Source of the DNA: a virus
IMG/VR virus record: IMGVR_UViG_3300007523_000002
Location: 1-41,849 of that record
Length of the DNA: 41,849 nucleotides
Reading direction: 5' to 3' (one strand)
In this document: piece after piece, positions 1 to 7,545 of the stretch
How the letters are laid out: each line of letters opens with the position of its first letter
Position numbering within the stretch: position 1 is the stretch's first letter
Translations under genes and position numbers: made by a program
Notes under the pieces: model-generated
Database searches by the model: none
Told to the model about the DNA's origin: nothing
The model's input: only the letters and a program-made list of their open reading frames with translations

Positions 1-123
1 ACATCACCTGTATTCATAAGAGCCTTAACCGCTGCTTTAATTGTAGGATTAGCTGTGCTGTTGAAAACACTAACAGCTTTATTCCAGTTAGCTTCTGAGC
101 CAGCGGCTGTGTAAGCAGCACTC
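1..123. repeat. Terminal direct repeat, left copy (circular-assembly overlap)
   Basis: These 123 bases are identical to 41727-41849. Joining the copies makes the scaffold gene run in one frame from the ATG at 533 through base 1 into 41726-41477. The repeat therefore most likely marks a circular or terminally redundant assembly of about 41,726 bp, not the physical end of the virion DNA, which T7-like phages place outside the structural genes. Confidence 0.95.
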
Positions 124-533
124 TTAGCATTAGTAGCCGATTCATTTTCTTTAGTAATCTCATTCTGTACAGCAGCTTTAGCTAACTCAATAGCTTGGGC
201 GCTGAATTTACCAAAGCGTTCTTTAAGGAATGCATTGTCAATAAGATCAACATTACCGTACTCAATAGCCTTAGCTACTGCCCGGTCCATATCACCTGAG
301 TGTGCACCCGTTAGGGTTACAAAGGTACTAATCGCAGAATCTAATGCTGTGTTACCTGTTACATCTGAAGGGATAGGCTCACCTGTAATAACAGGCTCTT
401 CCTTATCAGCTACGGGTGCAACTGGCTTTGGAGCTGGCTTTGGGATATTAGGAATATCTTTTTGCACATTAGGGATTACTGTAGTATCAGGCTCTACTGG
501 CGTGGTTACTACTGGTACAAATGGTTCGGACAT
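1..533 (-). CDS. Scaffolding (capsid assembly) protein, N-terminal part; continues at 41726-41477
   Basis: The gene starts at the ATG at 531-533, whose AT overlaps the portal stop (TAATG). It runs off the window start and resumes across the circular join, giving 260 residues in total. The N-terminal 60 residues are rich in Pro, Val and Glu, and the rest is a charged, helix-prone sequence, as in T7 gp9 (about 307 residues). It sits between portal and major capsid, the invariant place of the T7-type scaffold. It would assemble inside the procapsid and leave before packaging. Identification rests on position, size and composition, not on a catalytic motif. No ORF appears here in the linear sequence because the gene is cut by the window edge. 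Confidence 0.85.
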   Translation of the reverse strand, partial: MSEPFVPVVTTPVEPDTTVIPNVQKDIPNIPKPAPKPVAPVADKEEPVITGEPIPSDVTGNTALDSAISTFVTLTGAHSGDMDRAVAKAIEYGNVDLIDNAFLKERFGKFSAQAIELAKAAVQNEITKENESATNAKSAAYTAAGSEANWNKAVSVFNSTANPTIKAAVKALMNTGD

Positions 534-2065
534 TACATGACTCCTTGTGCAGCATCTACGAATTGATTAGGATCACCCATAGCCTGTGCTGCTTGTGCTT
601 GCTCAGCTTGTTGCTGTGCTTTTAGTTTCTCATCGAGTGCTTCAGCACTAAGCATAATATCTTCTAAGTTCAAACCACGTGCTTGTAGTACAAGGTCAGT
701 GATCTTCTCAATATCAAATCGTTGGCTTAGCTGTTGCATCGCGGGGATGATAGCTGCTAGTTCTTGTGTAGCTTGTAGAAGTTGAGTAACAACAGTACTG
801 CGACCTAACGCGGGTAGACCTGTAATAACTTCAAGTGTAAGTTCACCTGCAATTACTGCTGTCATAAAGTCAGGTTCTGCTTCATCACACAACAAATAGC
901 TTAGGGGTAAATGAATACCTTGACTGAGTTGTGAGTACACACCACCAAGCGCAGACTCTGCCTCACGGGCATTCATCTGTAGCTCTTCTGCTGTAACTCG
1001 CTCTGCATCACGTGTGTTACCTTGATACATAAAAGCCATAGCTAAGCGTTGGAATATACTTTGAATCTCACCTGATAGTTGCTGCATCTTAGATGCATCA
1101 CCACCTTCATGCGCACCAATCTGCTGGGGATCACCTTGGACGAACTCTCCACAGTACGCTTCATTAAGACTATCAATGTCTACAGTACTACCCGGCTTAA
1201 CTAGATTGACTACTCGACAAGCGTTAATCTCGTAAACTGCAAGCGCACGGGATAGGTCAGATAGTTTAGCTAAGTCACCTGCGTGATCCTCTACTAACCC
1301 ACGGCCATTACTATCACCATTAACTAGGTTCCATACCACAACATGATAAGGACATAAGTTCAATGGGTATAGACTTGGTACACTAATATCAATACCGTCA
1401 ATCTGTTGGGATATTTCCCGTTGTACCTTACCCTGTACTATTACTGTTTTAATGCGTGTATAAACATCAATAGCCGGGAAGTCTTCTTCAGCACGGGGCC
1501 GCTTAACTAACAGTTGTACTTCCGCAGGTAAGGACTCAAAAGCCCAAGTCTCACGTAAGATAACATCTAAGACGTTACCTTCATTGTCACGCAGTTGCAC
1601 GTAGTTACGTTGGCTATAAACAGTGAGCTTACCATCAATGCGTTTAAACATTGCGTTGCCAGTAATAATCAGATAGCGAAGTAACTGTATCAATTGGGCG
1701 TAGGATGCATTCTTATACAGAGCGGCACTAGCAGCATTTTCAATACTGATTAATCGGTTCTTAACAGAATCATCATCTACACCAAACGTAACCTTAGCAA
1801 GTTCTAACAACTGAGGTGTAGCACTAATCTTAAAGAAGCTCTGTGTAATAGGAAACAACAAACCAGCTAACTTAGCTGCTAAGAAGTTTACCAGTACAGC
1901 ACCGATGCTTTGATAGTCATGCTCAATAGGCATGTTACCTTTCATATCATGATCTTTATCTATTTCAGGAAAAGCACCGGGTACTGTCCATAGAGCATAC
2001 GTTTTCATTTTAAGTAAGCTACGAGTGTCCTCGTACTTCTTATAAAGACTCTCGTGAGTTTGCAT
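533..2065 (-). CDS. Portal protein (head-tail connector)
   Basis: This 510-residue protein matches the T7 gp8 / phiKMV gp30 portal family in length (T7: 536) and position, directly before scaffold and capsid. It would form the dodecameric ring at one capsid vertex through which DNA is packaged and ejected. Visible family features are an N-terminal region opening with QTHESLYKKYEDTRS, a long helical stretch around residues 340-400 containing NTRDAERVTAEELQ (typical of T7-like connectors), and a Gln/Ala-rich C-terminal tail. Its start overlaps the upstream stop (TAATG at 2065) and its stop overlaps the scaffold start, so translation is coupled on both sides. Confidence 0.93.
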   Translation of the reverse strand: MQTHESLYKKYEDTRSLLKMKTYALWTVPGAFPEIDKDHDMKGNMPIEHDYQSIGAVLVNFLAAKLAGLLFPITQSFFKISATPQLLELAKVTFGVDDDSVKNRLISIENAASAALYKNASYAQLIQLLRYLIITGNAMFKRIDGKLTVYSQRNYVQLRDNEGNVLDVILRETWAFESLPAEVQLLVKRPRAEEDFPAIDVYTRIKTVIVQGKVQREISQQIDGIDISVPSLYPLNLCPYHVVVWNLVNGDSNGRGLVEDHAGDLAKLSDLSRALAVYEINACRVVNLVKPGSTVDIDSLNEAYCGEFVQGDPQQIGAHEGGDASKMQQLSGEIQSIFQRLAMAFMYQGNTRDAERVTAEELQMNAREAESALGGVYSQLSQGIHLPLSYLLCDEAEPDFMTAVIAGELTLEVITGLPALGRSTVVTQLLQATQELAAIIPAMQQLSQRFDIEKITDLVLQARGLNLEDIMLSAEALDEKLKAQQQAEQAQAAQAMGDPNQFVDAAQGVM

Positions 2066-2325
2066 TAACTAATCCCGAGTTGGTTACTTAAAGCAGCAGC
2101 CGTTTGACCGTTGTTCTTCTTCTTAGCCAAGAACTCATCATCATTAGCTTGGAGTTTAAGTGTATCATTCAATGCAGAGTTAGCAGTTACAGTAGCTTCA
2201 TTGCGAGCCGCAGCATCAGCCTGTATTTTCTTTAGCCCAGCAGCAGTTGCTTCTGCGTTCTTTTTATTTGCCTTAGTACCGAGCAAGTCCAAAGGGTCAT
2301 ATGATTTCTTTACTAGCTTTCCCAT
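2065..2325 (-). CDS. Small Ala/Lys/Asn-rich protein upstream of portal; gp7.3/gp6.7 positional analogue
   Basis: An 86-residue basic, Ala-rich protein starting MGKLVKKSYDPLDLLG. It lies directly before portal, where T7 carries the small virion proteins gp6.7 and gp7.3 (gp7.3 begins MGKKVKK). It ends SNQLGIS, nearly identical to the end of the preceding gene (SNQLGIT), although the bodies differ. Start and stop both use TAATG overlaps. A small ejected or tail-assembly protein is inferred from position, basic start and shared tail; no domain is recognised. Confidence 0.7.
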   Translation of the reverse strand: MGKLVKKSYDPLDLLGTKANKKNAEATAAGLKKIQADAAARNEATVTANSALNDTLKLQANDDEFLAKKKNNGQTAAALSNQLGIS

Positions 2326-2558
2326 TAGGTAATACCTAGTTGATTACTTGTAGTAGTGGCACCGGGTTTGCGACGACGCATATCATCAAGAATGCTATCA
2401 GGTACATCTTGGCCACCCTGCTGAACATCTACTACTTCATTAGCGGCATTAATATCTGCAAGTGCCCGCTCGTTGCGCATACGTAATTCTTGTGCTGCTT
2501 GTGCTTTAGATGCTGCTTGCTCAGCTTTCTTTGCACTATTATCTTTCTTCTTACCCAT
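2325..2558 (-). CDS. Small Lys/Ala-rich protein with C-terminal SNQLGIT; gp6.7/gp7.3 analogue
   Basis: A 77-residue protein with a basic start (MGKKKDNSAKKAEQAASK), a probable helix over residues 5-45 and the C-terminus SNQLGIT. It overlaps the upstream 137-residue gene by 8 bases and is coupled to the next gene by TAATG. Together with 2065-2325 it forms a pair with the same terminal peptide. Function is inferred only from position next to portal; a virion or ejection protein is likely. Confidence 0.68.
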   Translation of the reverse strand: MGKKKDNSAKKAEQAASKAQAAQELRMRNERALADINAANEVVDVQQGGQDVPDSILDDMRRRKPGATTTSNQLGIT

Positions 2559-2964
2559 GTGACTTCACCTTTAGGATCTTTGATACATAAGTTCCCTTAC
2601 GTACCTTGTGATTAACGGATACCCAGTCACACTGGGATAACACAGCAACACGATTTAAAAACTTAATGAGCCTACGCATTACTGCATGACTGTACTCTGT
2701 ACTAATCATGGCTGTAACTTCAATACCATAACCTTGTATATGTGGTGATCTTACACCAGTACTGTAAACACAGAACATCTCTACATCTTTGTACTCTAGT
2801 TTGATAGCACTACAATCTTCTACAAGACTACAGAACACCTCAATGGCATACTCTTTAGGAACTTGTTGTTGATCTCGGTCTAATCGGTACAGTACATCAA
2901 CTGCTCTGAGTAGCTGAGTATTAAAGTACTCATCACCGTGGTTAGCTACGGTACACTTAATCAT
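2551..2964 (-). CDS. Conserved-looking hypothetical protein downstream of RNA polymerase
   Basis: A 137-residue protein with no family that I recognise. It is soluble in appearance, with several Cys residues and an alternating hydrophobic pattern (for example AIEVFCSLVEDCSAIKLEY) that suggests a compact alpha/beta fold. It starts at the ATG at 2964, overlapping the end of the 57-residue gene (AATGATTAA), and its stop overlaps the next start. Its place between RNA polymerase and portal matches the small gp27-gp29 genes of phiKMV. Confidence 0.7.
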   Translation of the reverse strand: MIKCTVANHGDEYFNTQLLRAVDVLYRLDRDQQQVPKEYAIEVFCSLVEDCSAIKLEYKDVEMFCVYSTGVRSPHIQGYGIEVTAMISTEYSHAVMRRLIKFLNRVAVLSQCDWVSVNHKVRKGTYVSKILKVKSHG

Positions 2965-3130
2965 TTAGACGAGTCTCTTGTGCCTTAAGCCTACCCCTGA
3001 CGTACTGCACAACCTTACGAGCACCGCTCTGATGTAATAGCTCATCTACTACAGGAACAGTAATCTCAGGGAAATTCTTTTCTAACTCATCTAAGTGTTG
3101 CTGCGTCCAACGTACTTTATTAGTACTCAT
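2957..3130 (-). CDS. Small hypothetical protein, 57 residues
   Basis: ATG at 3128-3130, TAA at 2957-2959, found by hand. A ribosome site (GAGGA) lies 7 bases before the start and the stop overlaps the next start. The product is charged and helix-prone (MSTNKVRWTQQHLDELEKNF, then a basic RGRLKAQETRLND end). The first 20 residues (WTQQHLDELEKNFPEI) resemble a small helix-turn-helix opening, but this is weak. It fills the gap between RNA polymerase and the 137-residue gene. Confidence 0.72.
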   Translation of the reverse strand: MSTNKVRWTQQHLDELEKNFPEITVPVVDELLHQSGARKVVQYVRGRLKAQETRLND

Positions 3131-3163
3131 CTAAACATCCTCAGGTTCACTACACATAGCGCA

Positions 3164-5605
3164 CTAGCAAAACATGAAGGGAGATTTAAGCACTTCATTA
3201 AGGTCAAACGAACCTTTTTCGGGTACTTTAATATCTGAACCTTCCTTAATAATCACAGTACTGGCCAGCTTCCCAAGCAAATCATCTTGATTCATCTTGA
3301 CAAATTGCTCACGTAGTACCGTGTGTAAGTGGTCTACATCACATGGGTGGGTAGCAAAAGAATCATGGATTGGTAGGATTTGGCAGTCAGCAGCATCAAT
3401 AACCATACACAAATGCGCGCCATCAGCGCTATGAATAAAGTTAGGGGAGATACCAGATACTGCTGAGCGAGCATCGTATTCACCAGTATAAATGCTACAT
3501 ACAGCGTCTGTACGACCCATACTACGGATCATAATACGCTTCTGTTCCTTCTTCTCAACCCAGTTAACTACAGGCATACCTACAGGAGAAACCCATTTAA
3601 TAGGGTAGTTGGTGCAGCGTACAAGCTGTTGTAGGTACTTCATACCGTCGTATGCAGCAGGCACTGTACAGGCTACACCTGCACGAATTGCTTTACCGAT
3701 ACAACCAACCAGCTTCTTATGTGTGTACAAAGGATTACCTTGGTCATCAGATACAATGGGCATATCCATAGCCATCATGTCGTCAATCAAGTACTCCATG
3801 GTACTCTTCAAAGTACTACCATAAACGTAAGTCATCACGGGCCGCTTAGCCATACCGCGTGTGATTTCCTTATCTCTCCAGTACCGCTGAACTACAACAT
3901 CTGTAGTCTGCTCGTTTTTAATACCATCAGCTACAGCACCTACGTGTTTATAAATATCTGACTTCTGGTCCAGATTGTTATCAATTAGGTTGGTGTGTAA
4001 AGCTCCAATAGGATCACGTAGCATCGCAGAGAAGTGCTGCAAGCCTGAACAAGTAGCATCCATAGCAACAGGAACATGGCATACATACTCATGTGGATTC
4101 TTACTTGAGAGTGCAGCAGTTAACGCCAGCATAGCTTGGTACAAAGTACATGCAGTCTCTGGCTCTGGTGCGTCTACAGTAATAGGATTCTCCATGAAGT
4201 CGGTAAGGAGTTCCATGTTGTCCTCAGTCCACTTAGCTTTAATCTCTGGCAAGTGCTTATCAAAGCCAGCAGAGTTGGCTACATGAACCTTCAGCCAGAA
4301 CAGCCCACGTTCACCAAGGGCTTTACCGTCAGCGAACTCTAAGCAACCTTTTACAGCATCGTTACTCTGGGGATTCAATGCGCTACGGAAGTATAACCGA
4401 CCACGCCAATCGACAAAGGTAGGGAAGTACAGCTCATTGTAATCCTTAAAGCGGCGTAGTTCTTTTAGCTTACTCAAGATACCTGAACTCTGACCAGCAC
4501 GTGTACGCTCCTGAGTGTGCCAAGCGTGCATGCTGTTCTTCCACTCAGCGAAGGCGTTTAGCTCTTCTGGAGTAGCTGCATCTTTAACCCAACCCTCACC
4601 AAAGGGGAACTCAGCCTTCGGTACAGGCGCTGTACGAGGCGTACCAAAGGCACCCTCACCCAAGGCTACGGCAGTGGCTAGCACGCTCATAACCTCCTTG
4701 TTAACCCGGTAAGGCACGGCCTGAGCCTTCGACATAGCGGACTTCAGCACCAGCGCCTTACCTTCCCCAAGGCCAGCGTACACCCAGCGACGGATGCTCT
4801 TAGGGGCACGTAGGCTGCAAAGCTCAGCCCGTACCTGATACCATGATGTGAGGTAGCCACCATCTGTGAGGCCATGCCGGGGCAGTGGGGGTACGATCAT
4901 AGGAGGAAAGCGGACAACACTCTTAGCAGACTCTAGCGCTTTATCTAGGTGTTCTGCAAGGGCATCAGATGGGCGTATAATTTGAGTAGGTTTAATCTGC
5001 TGCTTACCAGTACGGTGATCCACAAACAAGAATAACCCAGTCTCGAACAATGCAGTCATAAGGATACGGCCAACATTCAACTTCTCAACAGCAGACCAAC
5101 CATCCCATTCAATCTTTAAAGATGTAGCTGCTGCATTGAAGGTACGACTACGATGGCGTAGGTTATCAGTGCCAGAGTCTTTCAGGTAAGCTAGTGTCTT
5201 ATCTAGGTACACAGAGTTCCTAGCATCAACAGCAGCAATCAAAGCCTCAGTCTCTACTAGCTGACCAAGGTTACGAAATACGTCTTGTAGGATAGGGGAC
5301 TTCTCTTGAGTACAGAACCCAAGAGCTGCCCGAATACCTGCGACAACAACAACATCAATGTCTACACGTTGAAGTAGCTTGAAGTACTTACCAGCTATAC
5401 CACGACCACCACAACTATTAATACGCCCTTCAAGAGCAGTCTTAGTAGCTGCGTAAGCACGTGTGATAATACGCTTGCCAATGCTGGTATCAGCAATGCG
5501 ACCACCATCAATAGCATCTTGTGTTTGTTTAATACTAGCCAAGATACTTTCATGGCTGTACTGCTTTTCAATGTCAATCTGCTTTTGATATAAGTCAGCG
5601 GTCAT
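3164..5605 (-). CDS. T7-type single-subunit DNA-directed RNA polymerase
   Basis: An 813-residue enzyme of the T7 RNA polymerase family (T7 gp1: 883) that would transcribe the phage late genes from phage promoters. Palm motif A is at about residue 513 (MDATCSGLQHFSAM, catalytic Asp). The O-helix motif B is at about 583 (KRPVMTYVYGST, with the Lys, Arg and Tyr expected). Motif C is at about 745 (LPIHDSFATHP, second catalytic Asp). SPNFIHSADGAHL precedes motif C as in T7. The C-terminus is hydrophobic (SPFMFC), like the FAFA foot of T7. It lies after the DNA-metabolism genes and before the virion genes, as in phiKMV and unlike T7. Confidence 0.98.
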   Translation of the reverse strand: MTADLYQKQIDIEKQYSHESILASIKQTQDAIDGGRIADTSIGKRIITRAYAATKTALEGRINSCGGRGIAGKYFKLLQRVDIDVVVVAGIRAALGFCTQEKSPILQDVFRNLGQLVETEALIAAVDARNSVYLDKTLAYLKDSGTDNLRHRSRTFNAAATSLKIEWDGWSAVEKLNVGRILMTALFETGLFLFVDHRTGKQQIKPTQIIRPSDALAEHLDKALESAKSVVRFPPMIVPPLPRHGLTDGGYLTSWYQVRAELCSLRAPKSIRRWVYAGLGEGKALVLKSAMSKAQAVPYRVNKEVMSVLATAVALGEGAFGTPRTAPVPKAEFPFGEGWVKDAATPEELNAFAEWKNSMHAWHTQERTRAGQSSGILSKLKELRRFKDYNELYFPTFVDWRGRLYFRSALNPQSNDAVKGCLEFADGKALGERGLFWLKVHVANSAGFDKHLPEIKAKWTEDNMELLTDFMENPITVDAPEPETACTLYQAMLALTAALSSKNPHEYVCHVPVAMDATCSGLQHFSAMLRDPIGALHTNLIDNNLDQKSDIYKHVGAVADGIKNEQTTDVVVQRYWRDKEITRGMAKRPVMTYVYGSTLKSTMEYLIDDMMAMDMPIVSDDQGNPLYTHKKLVGCIGKAIRAGVACTVPAAYDGMKYLQQLVRCTNYPIKWVSPVGMPVVNWVEKKEQKRIMIRSMGRTDAVCSIYTGEYDARSAVSGISPNFIHSADGAHLCMVIDAADCQILPIHDSFATHPCDVDHLHTVLREQFVKMNQDDLLGKLASTVIIKEGSDIKVPEKGSFDLNEVLKSPFMFC

Positions 5606-5617
5606 ATTACTTCCTAG

Positions 5618-5878
5618 TTAGATTAAATCTTCAACAAGTTTGGCATCTTTACGCTCAAACTCAATCAGCATGTTGATGCAATGTTTAGCCTTCTCCAAGT
5701 CCTGAATACCACCCTTCTGCCGAAAGCGCGAGATATACTTGATAGCCGTGTGCTGGCAGGCGTCCATCCCATTAGCCATGCTGTACTCCATTGGCTGAAT
5801 CTTCATACCCTTGTAATGTCCACCACCAACCTGAATGTCTAATGGATTAATAGCATCAGTACTAGATGAATTGTTCAT
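5618..5878 (-). CDS. DUF3310 family protein (phage nucleotide-kinase-like)
   Basis: An 86-residue protein with the DUF3310 signature. VGGGHYKGMKIQPMEY is at about residues 17-32, followed by HTAIKYISRFRQKGGIQDLEKAKHCINMLIE. This small family is common in phage genomes and is sometimes annotated as SaV-like nucleotide kinase, with no proven activity. It overlaps the ThyX stop by 17 bases and ends 12 bases before the RNA polymerase start, and an AGGA ribosome site for the polymerase lies in that gap. Its neighbours suggest a role in nucleotide metabolism; this is inference. Confidence 0.85.
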   Translation of the reverse strand: MNNSSSTDAINPLDIQVGGGHYKGMKIQPMEYSMANGMDACQHTAIKYISRFRQKGGIQDLEKAKHCINMLIEFERKDAKLVEDLI

Positions 5879-6515
5879 TCAAAGCACCCCAACAGTTAGG
5901 GTATAATTGATAAATAATAGGCTGTAATAGCTTAGCGAACTCTTGGGCTGCTAATTGAGCATGCGCATCAATACGCTGACTGATTACACGATGCATAAAC
6001 AACAAGGAACCTGTCCACATAAAATTAGTCATAGTGTTCAAAGGTAGTACCATTCGTGCTTCTTCAGGAGCAACTCTATATAAAAGCATATCTTGGTATA
6101 ATTCTAAAGCCGCCATTGAATGATCCCGAATACTATCTAGATATTGTGCTGAGCAATCATGCTCATAACCAGAACCTTGCTTAACACTATCTGGTCTTGT
6201 ATGCAAAACATCTGGAAAATAGAACTCTGGTTCTGTGTCAATGTAGCGTCGAGATTCCTCATTCCAATTACCACCTACTTGGTGCTTTACTAATTGTCGA
6301 GCGATGAACAGTGGTACTTTACAACGAACAGTAATACAAGTATGAGCAAAAGGACTCCAATGATTATGCTTAGCAAGATACCGAAGTAAACCTGTATCTC
6401 CCGTAAGACTAAACTCTTGTACTTCTTTAGCAAAGGATACACGCGCTGCATTGACGACATTAACATCACTACCCATGTGGTCTACGTACTTTACAGCAAT
6501 AGGTGCTTCAATCAT
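5862..6515 (-). CDS. thyX: Flavin-dependent thymidylate synthase ThyX
   Basis: Converts dUMP to dTMP with FAD, NADPH and methylene-tetrahydrofolate. The ThyX core is present in a divergent phage form, FIARQLVKHQVGGNWNEESRRYI. NE-x-S-x-R-Y is intact but the leading RHR is KHQ. Other family marks are NAARVSFAKE near the start, LRYLAKHNHWSPFAHT, and WTGSLLFMHRVISQRIDAHAQ near the end. I prefer the ATG at 6515 (217 residues), which has GGAG 7 bases upstream; an in-frame ATG at 6545 has a poor site. It follows ribonucleotide reductase, fitting a dTTP supply role for phage replication. Confidence 0.93.
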   Translation of the reverse strand: MIEAPIAVKYVDHMGSDVNVVNAARVSFAKEVQEFSLTGDTGLLRYLAKHNHWSPFAHTCITVRCKVPLFIARQLVKHQVGGNWNEESRRYIDTEPEFYFPDVLHTRPDSVKQGSGYEHDCSAQYLDSIRDHSMAALELYQDMLLYRVAPEEARMVLPLNTMTNFMWTGSLLFMHRVISQRIDAHAQLAAQEFAKLLQPIIYQLYPNCWGALNEQFI

Positions 6516-6616
6516 TCCATAACTCCGGGTCTTGTTGACTACCATGATGCAACACGTACTCTTCAGTACGTGGCATTATCCATAGGTTAATAGGTGGGAA
6601 TTGAAACTCTGCCCAC

Positions 6617-7545
6617 TTAGAAGCTGGTGATTTCACACACTCCACCTGAACAGGCACTTTCTCCTGCAAGGTTAATTGCGCTACCATCTTTTTCAAATAC
6701 CTCGTCGATATTGATTAGTTGTAGGAATGGGAGTAACTCTAGGAACTGCTCTTCAGTACAGTCTTCAAATGGGAGTTGAGGATACGCCTCAGCACCAAAG
6801 TAGGGTAACACTGAGATACCATTGTAGTGCTCGCGATTATCCCACATCCATGCTACTAGAGGTTTCCACTCTTCATCTTTAACTGAGATAGTACATGATA
6901 CATTATGTACGTTATCGCCTACACGATGCCCTGTACGAACCCACTCCAAAGATACTTTCTTAACCCGCTCCAACAGATCGAACATACTCTCTGTACGAAC
7001 ACATGCACCTTCTGGGGCACGCTGTGGAAAGCTAAGTACTACCTGATGGGGAACATTAACATCTTGCTCAACTAGCTGAGGTGCTACACGAAGCATATAC
7101 TGTGCAAGTGCCTCATCTTTACCAGCACGCATACGTCGAATGTAGAAGTCGTTATGCCAAGCATGAATACCAGAACTTACGCCTAGTACCAGAGAAGTAG
7201 TACCTGCTGGTTTAACACAGGTGATCCGCTCTGCAATGTTAATACCAATAAGCGCCGCTACTTTAGCATTAATTTTATGGGCGTATCCTACAGCCTCTTC
7301 CAGACTCATATTAGTCACAGTACCACTGGCAATACCAGTCATACTAACACCGAGCAAGGCACCGCGCTCACAAGTCTCACGCCACTTAGGGTTTAAGTAA
7401 TGGAAGCTAGTGTAGCCTGCCTGTAGTGTACCAATAAAGGTAGCATCAGATGTAGCGATGTTGAACTCATCCTGAGTTGAAATAACACCAGCATTAATCT
7501 CTGTGAGGTTACACATTTGATAAGGCTCAAGTGCAATTTCACAAC
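6617..7545 (-). CDS. nrdJ: Class II ribonucleotide reductase NrdJ, exon 2 (C-terminal half)
   Basis: This is the 3' exon, joined to 8291-9224 after removal of a group I intron; the spliced protein is 620 residues. The exon begins with GT, which completes the split Cys codon. It then reads CEIALEPYQMCNLTEINAG, the second active-site Cys falling 11 residues after the first as in Lactobacillus RTPR (C408/C419). The C-terminus ends ACSGGVCEITSF, a Cys pair five apart like C731/C736, which re-reduces the active site. The enzyme reduces ribonucleotides using adenosylcobalamin, without a second subunit. It is shorter than RTPR (739). An ATG at 7514-7516 is only an internal Met. Confidence 0.93.

Noticed and set aside
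235-540. Plus-strand frame of 101 codons at the window start
   Set aside because: It is the mirror of the scaffold gene. No ribosome site, and all other genes are on the minus strand.
6508-6696. Open frame of 62 codons spanning the nrdJ end and thyX start
   Set aside because: It begins with TTG inside nrdJ and overlaps both genes in other frames. A GTG at 6636 gives 42 residues with a ribosome site only 3 bases away. The part between the genes (KWAEFQFPPINLWIMPRTEE) looks protein-like, so it may deserve a conservation test, but I could not support it.
7514-7516. ATG as the start of a separate C-terminal reductase gene
   Set aside because: It is an internal Met; the exon reads upstream through CEIALEPYQ and joins exon 1 by splicing.
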